NCBI GenBank assembly: GCA_012521455.1
Contig: JAAYMJ010000248.1
Span: forward strand, 1 to 5,287
Length of the DNA stretch: 5,287 bases
Source: Clostridiaceae bacterium
Lineage (GTDB): Bacteria; Bacillota; Clostridia; UMGS1883; JAAYMJ01
Reading direction: 5' to 3'
This document shows, piece after piece, positions 1-5,019 of the stretch. Each line of letters begins with the position of its first letter. Position 1 is the stretch's first letter. The notes beneath the pieces are model-generated. The model was not told the DNA's origin. It saw only the letters and a list, made by a program, of their open reading frames with translations, and did not search any database. A program made the position numbers and the translations under genes.

Positions 1-193
1 CATGCCCGTGATATTCAGGGTTGTGGTAAAGCCCACACCATCAATTTATAAGGAACAGGACACCATAAATATTAAAACCCGCGAAAACGCGAAACTTCAA
101 ATTAAGGGAAGGCACGACCCCTGTATTGCCCACAGGGCGGTGCCTGTGATAGAAAGCGCGTTCGCGCTGGCTTTATGTGAATTATTATATTGA
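1..193 (+). CDS. aroC: Chorismate synthase, C-terminal end (5' partial)
   Basis: This is the last 63 residues of chorismate synthase, the FMN-dependent cytoplasmic enzyme that converts 5-enolpyruvylshikimate-3-phosphate to chorismate, the last step of the shikimate pathway. Position 1 is the third base of the preceding codon; the first full codon is at position 2. That ATG is internal, matching the family's conserved 'GMP' stretch, and is not the start. Seen directly: a KPTPSI motif at visible residues 10-15, and RHDPC at residues 37-41 followed by AVPVIES. The latter matches the third chorismate synthase signature and contains the conserved Asp (visible residue 39). Gene end, motif order and distance to the stop fit AroC. 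About five sixths of the protein (usual length 360-390 residues) lies upstream of the window. The TGA stop lies 14 nt before the preferred pheA start, so the two are probably co-transcribed. Confidence 0.95.
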   Translation, partial: MPVIFRVVVKPTPSIYKEQDTINIKTRENAKLQIKGRHDPCIAHRAVPVIESAFALALCELLY

Positions 194-199
194 TGAGGT
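194..199 (+). promoter_or_regulatory. Ribosome binding site deciding the pheA start
   Basis: TGAGGT lies 8 nt before ATG 208. The alternative in-frame starts, TTG 190 and ATG 193, overlap the aroC stop and have no Shine-Dalgarno match at a useful distance. This supports ATG 208 and a protein beginning MEIDYLRKEID, the normal start of an AroQ-type chorismate mutase domain. Confidence 0.75.
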
Positions 200-207
200 A
201 TGGTAGT

Positions 208-1350
208 ATGGAGATTGATTATTTGAGAAAAGAAATTGACGAAATTGATAAAAAGATTTTGAAGCTGTTTGAAGATAGAATGGAATTATGCAAAAAAGTA
301 GCGTTATATAAAAAGGAAAATAACCTTCCCGTTTTTCAGCCTGAGAGGGAGAGGAAACTCCTAAATGAAAAATTAAACCTTGTAAAAGACCCCGCATTGG
401 GGGACGCGGTATATGATTTGTTTAGTTTGATTATGGAAAAATCCAGGGCCCTTCAGTCTAAAATTATCGGGGATGAGGTGAGGAAACGGCGGCTTAGGGA
501 ATTTATAAAAATAAACGAAAAGGAAATTGAAAACCCAAAAATCATATATTTCGGGGAAGAAGGCTCTTTTTCGGAAGAGGCCGCTATCAGCCATTTTGGG
601 GAAAATGCAATACGGAAAAACGCAAAAACCTTTGAGGATGTGTTTTTAGCCGTTGAAAAAGGGATTTGCGATTTTGGGGTTTTGCCCATTGAAAATACTT
701 CCACGGGAAGCATTAATGACGTGTATGACCTTTTGGCGCAATATGGCTGTTATATTTACGGGGAGATAAAAATTGCGATAAACCAATGCCTTTTGGGAGT
801 GGAAGGGGCAAGCGTTGACACCATTTCGGAGGTATTCTCCCACGAGCAGGGGTTTTTCCAATGCAAGGAGTTTTTCAAAGAGCACCCGGACATTAAAAAG
901 ACCCCGTACTCAAGCACTTCCGAAAGCGCAAAATATGTAAAGGAGTTAGGCGACATCACAAAGGGCGCCATTGCGGGAAAGCGGGCGGCGGAAAAGTACG
1001 GGCTTAAGGTTTTAAAAGAAAATATTAATTATTCCAAAAACAACAAAACAAGGTTTATCATAATTTCAAAATTTTTATCCATAAAAGATGACGCCAATGA
1101 AATCAGCATTACCTTTACGTTGCCCCATGAAAGCGGGACCTTGTTTAATGTTTTGTCAACTTTGGCAAAAAACAATTTGAGCATGTCAAGGATAGAATCC
1201 CGCCCCATACAGGACAAAAGCTTTGAGTACCGCTTTTTTGTTGACTTTTTGGGAAATTTGAAAGAGGAATACATAAAAAGCGCCCTTTTTGATATTATGG
1301 AAAAATGCCTGGAGTTTAGGCTCCTTGGAAATTATAAATCGGAAAAATAG
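208..1350 (+). CDS. pheA: Bifunctional chorismate mutase/prephenate dehydratase (P-protein)
   Basis: A cytoplasmic enzyme that rearranges chorismate to prephenate, then dehydrates and decarboxylates it to phenylpyruvate, the precursor of phenylalanine. It has 380 residues, close to the 386 of E. coli PheA. Residues 1-90 are an AroQ chorismate mutase helix bundle; R7, R24, K35, R47, E48, S79 and Q83 align with E. coli active-site residues, while E. coli D48 corresponds to Q44. Residues 111-288 are the prephenate dehydratase domain, with GSFSEEAA (119-126), IENTSTGSIN (161-170) and the catalytic TRF motif (281-283). Residues 298-375 are an ACT domain with GTLF (310-313) and ESRP (330-333), the positions that bind phenylalanine, so feedback inhibition is expected. 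Start chosen at ATG 208 from its Shine-Dalgarno site; ATG 193 would add five residues. It follows aroC directly. No attenuator or T-box is seen nearby. Confidence 0.96.
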   Translation: MEIDYLRKEIDEIDKKILKLFEDRMELCKKVALYKKENNLPVFQPERERKLLNEKLNLVKDPALGDAVYDLFSLIMEKSRALQSKIIGDEVRKRRLREFIKINEKEIENPKIIYFGEEGSFSEEAAISHFGENAIRKNAKTFEDVFLAVEKGICDFGVLPIENTSTGSINDVYDLLAQYGCYIYGEIKIAINQCLLGVEGASVDTISEVFSHEQGFFQCKEFFKEHPDIKKTPYSSTSESAKYVKELGDITKGAIAGKRAAEKYGLKVLKENINYSKNNKTRFIIISKFLSIKDDANEISITFTLPHESGTLFNVLSTLAKNNLSMSRIESRPIQDKSFEYRFFVDFLGNLKEEYIKSALFDIMEKCLEFRLLGNYKSEK

Positions 1351-1358
1351 CTTGTGTC

Positions 1359-1364
1359 AGGAGG
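1359..1364 (+). promoter_or_regulatory. Strong Shine-Dalgarno-like AGGAGG without an obvious ATG
   Basis: A perfect AGGAGG sits 9 nt after the pheA stop, but the correctly spaced codons offer only CTG at 1371 (6 nt spacing). CTG 1371 is in frame with ATG 1410 of the next gene, with no stop between. ATG 1379 at a longer distance gives only Met-Val-stop. The site may serve a rare CTG start, or be a relic or chance match. Confidence 0.35.
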
Positions 1365-1409
1365 GTTTATCTGGTAAAATGGTGTAAAACAAATGAAAGG
1401 AAAGATGTT

Positions 1410-1697
1410 ATGGTAATAGAATCCCTTGTGATTACGTTAAAAAAGGACGGGATTGAGCCTGCGGTTAAAATCCTTGAACACTACAAGAATTTTAAGCTCT
1501 CCCTTCAGGGGTGTATTAATGCCTATTATGCCCAATCCCAGATAAATCCCCAATGCTTTTTGGTGCATGCTGAGTTTTCCGGTCAGGAATCGTATGAAAA
1601 TTACAGAAAAAAGGTAAACGAAATAATAAAAGGGAAAATGCCCCTGGCAGAATACTTTGAAAAGCCGCCTGTGATGGGGGTATATACGGTAAAATAA
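1410..1697 (+). CDS. Small protein, possible dimeric alpha-beta barrel (ABM-like) fold
   Basis: A 95-residue protein of unknown function. It has no signal peptide or membrane segment, so it is probably cytoplasmic. The pattern of hydrophobic and charged residues suggests strand (2-10), helix (15-29), strand (31-40), strand (48-56), helix (58-73) and a final strand (88-94). That order, ending with a helix rich in Tyr, Lys and Glu and a Pro-Pro before the last strand, resembles the ferredoxin-like subunit of dimeric alpha-beta barrel proteins (antibiotic biosynthesis monooxygenase-like). This is fold-level inference only; no catalytic motif is recognised. ATG 1410 has AAAGGA at 1396-1401 with 8 nt spacing. 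An in-frame CTG at 1371 behind AGGAGG could add 13 residues. The gene lies 59 nt after pheA and 12 nt before the next gene, so it is probably in the aroC-pheA operon, but nothing links it to aromatic metabolism except position. Confidence 0.8.
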   Translation: MVIESLVITLKKDGIEPAVKILEHYKNFKLSLQGCINAYYAQSQINPQCFLVHAEFSGQESYENYRKKVNEIIKGKMPLAEYFEKPPVMGVYTVK

Positions 1698-1703
1698 GGG
1701 GTG
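1696..1703 (+). promoter_or_regulatory. Ribosome binding site deciding a TTG start
   Basis: AAGGGGTG overlaps the stop of the preceding gene and ends 6 nt before TTG 1710. The competing in-frame GTG at 1701 lies inside this site and so cannot be properly served by it. This favours TTG 1710 as the start of the small membrane protein. Confidence 0.6.
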
Positions 1704-1709
1704 TTTGAA

Positions 1710-2099
1710 TTGAATAAGGCGTTGAAAATTGGATTAATAGTTATAGTTTTATTATTAATCTTAAACTTTTTGGTATATACCACCGCAAGGTATGGCTGGA
1801 AGTTGTTTGGGTTTAAATATTGCCAGGATGTTGGTATTTTGCATGTGAAAGAAATTGTTTTAGATGAAGATTACATTATCTTAAGAGGTAATATTGGTGC
1901 AAGCACCCCCGCCTTTGTTGGATACATATATAAAATTGAAGACGGGAAATTATATGTGGGGCTAAAATATAACCTCTTGTTTGGATTTAAAGAAAGGCTT
2001 GGCAATTTTGAAGTTGCGGTAAATGCCAACAAAAATGATATTTCTGAAATTTATCTAAAGGATAAGGATAAGGAAAAATTAATATACAAAAAACAATAA
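1710..2099 (+). CDS. Small membrane-anchored protein of unknown function
   Basis: A 129-residue protein that I do not recognise as a named family. A short basic N-terminus (Asn-Lys-Ala-Leu-Lys) precedes one strongly hydrophobic segment at residues 7-23. No signal peptidase site or lipobox is evident, so it is probably an N-terminal membrane anchor with the rest outside the cell. The remainder (about 40-125) alternates hydrophobic and polar residues as in a small beta-rich domain. It ends in a lysine-rich tail containing the segment EIYLKDKDKEKLIYKK. Start chosen at TTG 1710 because GTG 1701, which would add three residues, lies within the Shine-Dalgarno site. It begins 12 nt after the upstream gene and ends directly at the terminator, so it is the last gene of the aroC-pheA operon. 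It may be a general envelope protein carried in the operon rather than an aromatic pathway component. Confidence 0.8.
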   Translation: MNKALKIGLIVIVLLLILNFLVYTTARYGWKLFGFKYCQDVGILHVKEIVLDEDYIILRGNIGASTPAFVGYIYKIEDGKLYVGLKYNLLFGFKERLGNFEVAVNANKNDISEIYLKDKDKEKLIYKKQ

Positions 2100-2124
2100 A
2101 AGCTGTCGCAAGACAGCTTTTTTT
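2098..2124. terminator. Intrinsic terminator shared by convergent operons
   Basis: A perfect 7-bp stem AGCTGTC/GACAGCT (2101-2107 and 2112-2118) closes a GCAA loop (2108-2111), a GNRA-type tetraloop. A/T pairs extend the stem outward (AAA 2098-2100 with TTT 2119-2121). On the + strand it is followed by a run of seven T (2118-2124), a good intrinsic terminator for the aroC-pheA operon. On the - strand the hairpin is followed by TTTTATTG, a weaker U tract, so it may also terminate the convergent operon. It fills the whole 23-nt gap between the two stop codons and overlaps their edges. Confidence 0.88.
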
Positions 2125-3253
2125 ATACAATTGCCGCTTCTTTGAACTCAAATTCTTCAAAGAGCCCGGGCTTTTTCTTTTTATTTTTCGCCAAGTCAAT
2201 AAACGCCTCAAGCCTTGTCTGGACATTGGCGGATGAGATCTGCTCGTCAAAGGATAAGGATAATATGGGGATGTTTTTATCCTTTGAAATCTGGGGGATA
2301 ATGCTACGGGTAACCAGTTCAGGCAAGCACCCGAAGGGCATGCAGTGCACAATGCCGTCAAAGCCCCGTTCTGCAAAATCAATCATCCAGCCTATGTTTT
2401 CAAGGTCGTGGCCCCCCACGTTTAGGGGAGTGTATTCCCGCTTTGCCTTTTCAATGACCTGCCAGGATTTTTCCTTGTTAAACCGCCTGGGGATCAGATT
2501 GTGCTTAACCCATGATGAAATATCCTGCACCGTTTCAACTTCAACGCCCAAATTGTTTAGCTTTTCTTCAATGCTGTTGTTGGCGCAACGCTCCATAATG
2601 ACATAAATTTCGCCAACAATGCCGACCCTTATGCGTTCTTCTTCCCGTACTTTCCTAATTGGGATTTTATCAAGCATTGCGTTTGCTTCAACCGTTGTTT
2701 TTAAAACATCCTTTTTGGATTCGCATTTCCGGTACATCTTTTTGATTTTGGAGAATGCTTCGTTAAAATCCCCGCGGTTTATTTCATATGCCCGCAAAAT
2801 ATTGATTTTGCGCTGAATGGCGTCCATATCCTCAACCATTTTAAAGCCTATTGAAAAATATTTTAATACGGACATGAGGGAAGTGTTGTTCTTTACGCTT
2901 AACACCTTTCTGAAAAAATCCTTGGGGTCTTGGAAAAGGGAGTCAAAAATCACCACTTCCGTATTAAATCCCAAATGGTCTAGCACCCTTTGGTGGACTT
3001 CGCCGTAAAGCCCAGCCCTGCAGGGACCGCAGCCGCCTGAGGAGATAATTAGTTCCGCGCCTTTTTCGGCCACTTCGATATATGTACCAAGCATGATTTT
3101 AAAAGGATAGCAGAAAAACTCAGGGGCGTATTTTACACCTAAGTCAATGGTGCGCTGGGTTGGTTCCGGGGGCATTACCACCTTGTGGCCTAAATGTTCC
3201 AAAAACCAGTCATAAGCGGTAACACAGCCCATGTATGGAAAAGCAACCTTCAT
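2123..3253 (-). CDS. Acyl-CoA dehydratase activase-related protein ('CoA protein activase'), larger subunit
   Basis: A 376-residue probable cytoplasmic iron-sulfur protein, related to the D-component-like and DUF2229-type parts of the 2-hydroxyacyl-CoA dehydratase/activase group (COG3580/COG3581-like). The reaction is unknown. Cysteines lie at residues 10, 48 (FFCYPFK), 75 and 78 (GGCGPCR), 177, 223, 304 and 309 (HCMPFGC). C48, C78 and C309 match cysteines of the neighbouring gene product and are candidate cluster ligands. A second alpha/beta half begins near residue 208 (RVGIVGEIYV), and the C-terminus has DEQ followed by QTRLEAFIDL (residues 336-354), typical of the group. ATG 3253 was chosen because GGTGAGGT at 3268-3261 precedes it by 7 nt; an in-frame ATG at 3280 would overlap the upstream gene and lacks such a site. 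The gap to the upstream gene is 16 nt. No ATPase (BadF/HgdC-type) domain is present. Confidence 0.85.
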   Translation of the reverse strand: MKVAFPYMGCVTAYDWFLEHLGHKVVMPPEPTQRTIDLGVKYAPEFFCYPFKIMLGTYIEVAEKGAELIISSGGCGPCRAGLYGEVHQRVLDHLGFNTEVVIFDSLFQDPKDFFRKVLSVKNNTSLMSVLKYFSIGFKMVEDMDAIQRKINILRAYEINRGDFNEAFSKIKKMYRKCESKKDVLKTTVEANAMLDKIPIRKVREEERIRVGIVGEIYVIMERCANNSIEEKLNNLGVEVETVQDISSWVKHNLIPRRFNKEKSWQVIEKAKREYTPLNVGGHDLENIGWMIDFAERGFDGIVHCMPFGCLPELVTRSIIPQISKDKNIPILSLSFDEQISSANVQTRLEAFIDLAKNKKKKPGLFEEFEFKEAAIV

Positions 3254-3260
3254 ATTTAAT

Positions 3261-3268
3261 ACCTCACC
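3261..3268 (-). promoter_or_regulatory. Ribosome binding site deciding the downstream activase-related gene start
   Basis: On the - strand this reads GGTGAGGT, 7 nt before ATG 3253, and lies in the 16-nt gap after the stop of the upstream gene. It argues against the longer in-frame reading from ATG 3280. Confidence 0.8.
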
Positions 3269-3269
3269 G

Positions 3270-4244
3270 TCACATTGCATTTTTTGTTTTGTACTTTAAC
3301 ATATCCACAAAGGCTTCAATCCTTGTCTGCAGGTGCCCATGCCCTGTGTGTTCGTCAACCCTGATTGTCATAAAGGGCTTTTGGTATTTGTCGCAGTCTA
3401 ACTCAAAAAGTTTCCCAACAACGCTGTCGGGCCCGCAAACAAAGGCTGTAAGGTGAATAATCCCGTCAATTTCGTCATCTAAAAGCATGCGCCTTACAGT
3501 ATTATATATTTTTCTTGTAAACACCCAATAGATTTTTTTGCCCTTTTCCTTGGGGTTTCGGATAAACTTTTCGTTTAGCATGTCAAAGGTGTAAACATTC
3601 ACATTCATATCCCGAAGCTTTTGGATTATGTTCATGCTGACAAGGGGGTCGTAGATGTTATAGACATAACCGATTAGTAAAATATTTAAAGCGCCTTTTT
3701 TAAATGGCGGGGGATTGTCTATCCCGTCTAAGGCAGAAAGCGCCCTTTCAAAGTCATACCCCTTTTCCATGAAGGCGCGGAATTTCAAAAAGTCCTCGTT
3801 TGCCTTCTTTAGCGCGTTTTTTAAATCCCGTTTTGAAACATTTAAGTAATCACAAAGGGGCAGAAAATCTTTTGCGTCAAAAGTGTCGTCAATTTTTGGG
3901 TGTATATCAAAGGAAATCATTTTTTCCTTAGCTTCGGGAATGGAGTATTTTACAAGCTCGGGAAGGCCCAAAAATTTCGGGCAGTACCATTCCCTGCCGT
4001 TGTTTCTCACAAACCGCGGCACGAAAATAAAGTCCACGTCTTTTTTTAAAAGCTCTATAACATGGGAATTGTATACTTTAATTGGAACGCATATTTCTGA
4101 AACCGTCTGTTTTATTCCTTCTTCAAGCATTTCCCCGTTTGTGGGGGCGCTTACCACCACTTGGTGTCCTAAATTGGTAAACAGTGACCTCCATAAGGGG
4201 AAATAGTAATAGTATAGCAGTGCCCGGGGTATTCCAATTGTCAT
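3270..4244 (-). CDS. Acyl-CoA dehydratase activase-related protein (DUF2229-like), smaller subunit
   Basis: A 324-residue cytoplasmic protein and the first gene of its operon. The N-terminus, GIPRALLYYYYFPLW at residues 4-18, is characteristic of the DUF2229 group, which occurs alone or fused inside very large activase proteins of anaerobes. Cysteines are at 52 (EICVPIK), 88 (WYCPKF), 131, 270 (FVCGPD) and 284. C52, C88 and C270 correspond to C48, C78 and C309 of the downstream gene product, suggesting a shared cluster-binding design. The C-terminus carries DEHTG (298-302) and QTRIEAFVDML (306-316). No Walker or actin-type ATPase motifs are seen, so it is not the activase ATPase itself. Databases often label such proteins 2-hydroxyglutaryl-CoA dehydratase, which overstates what is known. 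ATG 4244 is preceded by AAGGGA (4259-4254, 9 nt spacing). A strong promoter lies about 66 nt upstream. Confidence 0.87.
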   Translation of the reverse strand: MTIGIPRALLYYYYFPLWRSLFTNLGHQVVVSAPTNGEMLEEGIKQTVSEICVPIKVYNSHVIELLKKDVDFIFVPRFVRNNGREWYCPKFLGLPELVKYSIPEAKEKMISFDIHPKIDDTFDAKDFLPLCDYLNVSKRDLKNALKKANEDFLKFRAFMEKGYDFERALSALDGIDNPPPFKKGALNILLIGYVYNIYDPLVSMNIIQKLRDMNVNVYTFDMLNEKFIRNPKEKGKKIYWVFTRKIYNTVRRMLLDDEIDGIIHLTAFVCGPDSVVGKLFELDCDKYQKPFMTIRVDEHTGHGHLQTRIEAFVDMLKYKTKNAM

Positions 4245-4292
4245 ATAAAACTTTCCCTTCGTAAAAAATCCTTACTTAATTATATTTAAACT

Positions 4293-4305
4293 ATTGTATA
4301 ACAAT
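4293..4305. repeat. Short palindrome at the minus-strand transcription start
   Basis: ATTGTATAACAAT is a perfect inverted repeat with 5-nt arms (ATTGT/ACAAT) around ATA. It lies 4 nt beyond the -10 box of the minus-strand promoter, over the predicted start site, where a repressor could block transcription. The + strand half-sequence ATTGTATAA recurs at 4412-4420 near the lemA start site. The region is AT-rich, so chance is a real alternative. Confidence 0.4.
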
Positions 4306-4309
4306 GCTA

Positions 4310-4338
4310 ATTTTACACCCTTAAGTTTTTTTTGTCAA
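4310..4338 (-). promoter_or_regulatory. Sigma-A promoter of the activase-related operon
   Basis: On the - strand, TTGACA (4338-4333) is a perfect -35 box and TAAAAT (4315-4310) a five-of-six -10 box, separated by exactly 17 nt. Transcription should start near 4303, giving a leader of about 60 nt before ATG 4244. No other promoter is seen between here and the terminator, so both minus-strand genes probably depend on it. Confidence 0.85.
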
Positions 4339-4374
4339 GAAAAGGGGAATGGGAATAGTTTTAAAAAAGTGTTA

Positions 4375-4403
4375 TTGATTTAAAAGGTAGAATATAGTAT
4401 AAT
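4375..4403 (+). promoter_or_regulatory. Sigma-A promoter of lemA and the TPM-domain gene
   Basis: TTGATT (4375-4380) matches four of six -35 bases and TATAAT (4398-4403) is a perfect -10 box, with a 17-nt spacer. Transcription should start near 4410, about 40 nt before the lemA ATG. The -35 boxes of the two divergent promoters are 36 nt apart, so each can bind polymerase without overlapping the other's core elements. Confidence 0.85.
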
Positions 4404-4410
4404 CATATAA

Positions 4411-4423
4411 CATTGTATAAATG
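4411..4423. repeat. Short palindrome at the lemA transcription start
   Basis: CATTGTATAAATG is an inverted repeat with 4-nt arms (CATT/AATG) around GTATA, starting 7 nt after the lemA -10 box. It shares ATTGTATAA with the palindrome at 4293-4305. Read in each direction of transcription, both start regions contain CATTGT shortly after the -10 box. It could be a shared operator, or simply AT-rich coincidence. Confidence 0.35.
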
Positions 4424-4449
4424 ATATTATATAAGAGAGGATGATAAAT

Positions 4450-5007
4450 ATGAAGAATAAATGGCTTATTGTGGTTATTGTTTTAGTTGTTTTGCTTGGT
4501 GCATGGGTTGCGGGCCAGTACAACAGCTTGGTTTCGCTAAGTACCCAGGTTGAGCAGAGCTATTCAAACATTGAGGTGCAGCTGCAAAGAAGGGCGGATT
4601 TAATCCCCAATTTGCTAAACACTGTAAAAGGGTATATCGCCCATGAGGAAGGGGTTTTAACTGAAATCGCGAACGCCAGGGCAAAGCTGGCAGGGGCTTC
4701 TACCGTAGCTGAGCAAAGCCAGGCAAACGCTGAATTATCAAGCGCCCTTTCAAGGCTTTTGGTTGTGGTTGAAAACTATCCGACCCTAAAAGCCGACACC
4801 CAGTTTACATCTTTGATGGATGAACTGGCCGGCACTGAAAACCGGATCGGGGTTGCAAGGATTGAATACAATGATATTGTTGCGAAGTATAACATGAAAA
4901 TAAGAAGGTTCCCAGGCAATATATTCGCAAATCTTTTCGGATTTGAAAGAGCTGAAAGTTTTCAGGCGGATGAGTCCAGCAAAAGCGCCCCGAAAGTTGA
5001 GTTTTAA
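4450..5007 (+). CDS. lemA: LemA family protein
   Basis: A 185-residue LemA family protein, the usual family length. One N-terminal membrane segment (residues 5-22) anchors it, followed by a long helical, coiled-coil-prone body. Family motifs seen: QRRADLIPNLLNTVKGY at 46-62, HEEGVL (65-70), the NARAKL helix (76-81), ENYPTLKA (108-115), ELAGTENRI (125-133), a run ending in EYNDIVAKYN (139-148), and RRFPGN...FGF (152-165). There is no lipobox cysteine. The biochemical role of bacterial LemA proteins is not established; they are linked to the cell envelope and often sit next to TPM-domain genes, as here. ATG 4450 was chosen because AGAGG ends at 4440, giving 9 nt spacing. ATG 4441 directly abuts that site and would add three residues. 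The gene has its own promoter and is followed after 12 nt by the TPM-domain gene, so the two form an operon. Confidence 0.95.
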   Translation: MKNKWLIVVIVLVVLLGAWVAGQYNSLVSLSTQVEQSYSNIEVQLQRRADLIPNLLNTVKGYIAHEEGVLTEIANARAKLAGASTVAEQSQANAELSSALSRLLVVVENYPTLKADTQFTSLMDELAGTENRIGVARIEYNDIVAKYNMKIRRFPGNIFANLFGFERAESFQADESSKSAPKVEF

Positions 5008-5015
5008 AGGGTGGT
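5006..5015 (+). promoter_or_regulatory. Ribosome binding site for a TTG-started TPM-domain gene
   Basis: AAAGGGTGGT overlaps the lemA stop and ends 4 nt before TTG 5020. The in-frame GTG at 5011 lies within the site, so it is less likely to be the start. From TTG 5020 the protein begins with two lysines and a hydrophobic stretch, as expected for a signal peptide. Confidence 0.6.
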
Positions 5016-5019
5016 CATA

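Noticed and set aside
2..193. Reading 2-193 as a complete 63-residue gene starting at ATG 2
   Set aside because: The ATG corresponds to an internal methionine of chorismate synthase and the residues continue that family's C-terminal pattern. The gene is cut by the window edge.
1351..1409. A possible terminator or attenuator between pheA and the next gene
   Set aside because: No GC-rich hairpin followed by a T run is present, so transcription probably continues.
2057..2263. A 15-base direct repeat, AAAGGATAAGGATAA, at 2057-2071 and 2249-2263
   Set aside because: One copy encodes a Lys/Asp-rich tail on the + strand and the other is the reverse of a Ser-Phe-Asp segment in the minus-strand gene. 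There are only two copies with no associated structure, so coincidence is likely.
1987..2382. A 131-codon open frame on the - strand crossing the convergent gene ends
   Set aside because: It runs through the terminator hairpin and overlaps two genes in other frames, and its protein has no plausible domain.
2142..2606. A 154-codon open frame on the + strand
   Set aside because: It lies entirely antisense to the well-supported 376-residue activase-related gene. The translation is Ser/Phe-rich with no recognisable motif, and it is a by-product of the opposite strand's codon use.
3883..4206. A 107-codon open frame on the + strand
   Set aside because: It is antisense to the start of the DUF2229-like gene, where the conserved motifs are on the minus strand. 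It shows no family resemblance.
4279..4284. A second TATAAT on the minus strand, closer to the activase-related genes
   Set aside because: The sequence 17 nt upstream (GCATTG on the minus strand) is a poor -35 box. The promoter at 4338-4310 has both elements and ideal spacing.
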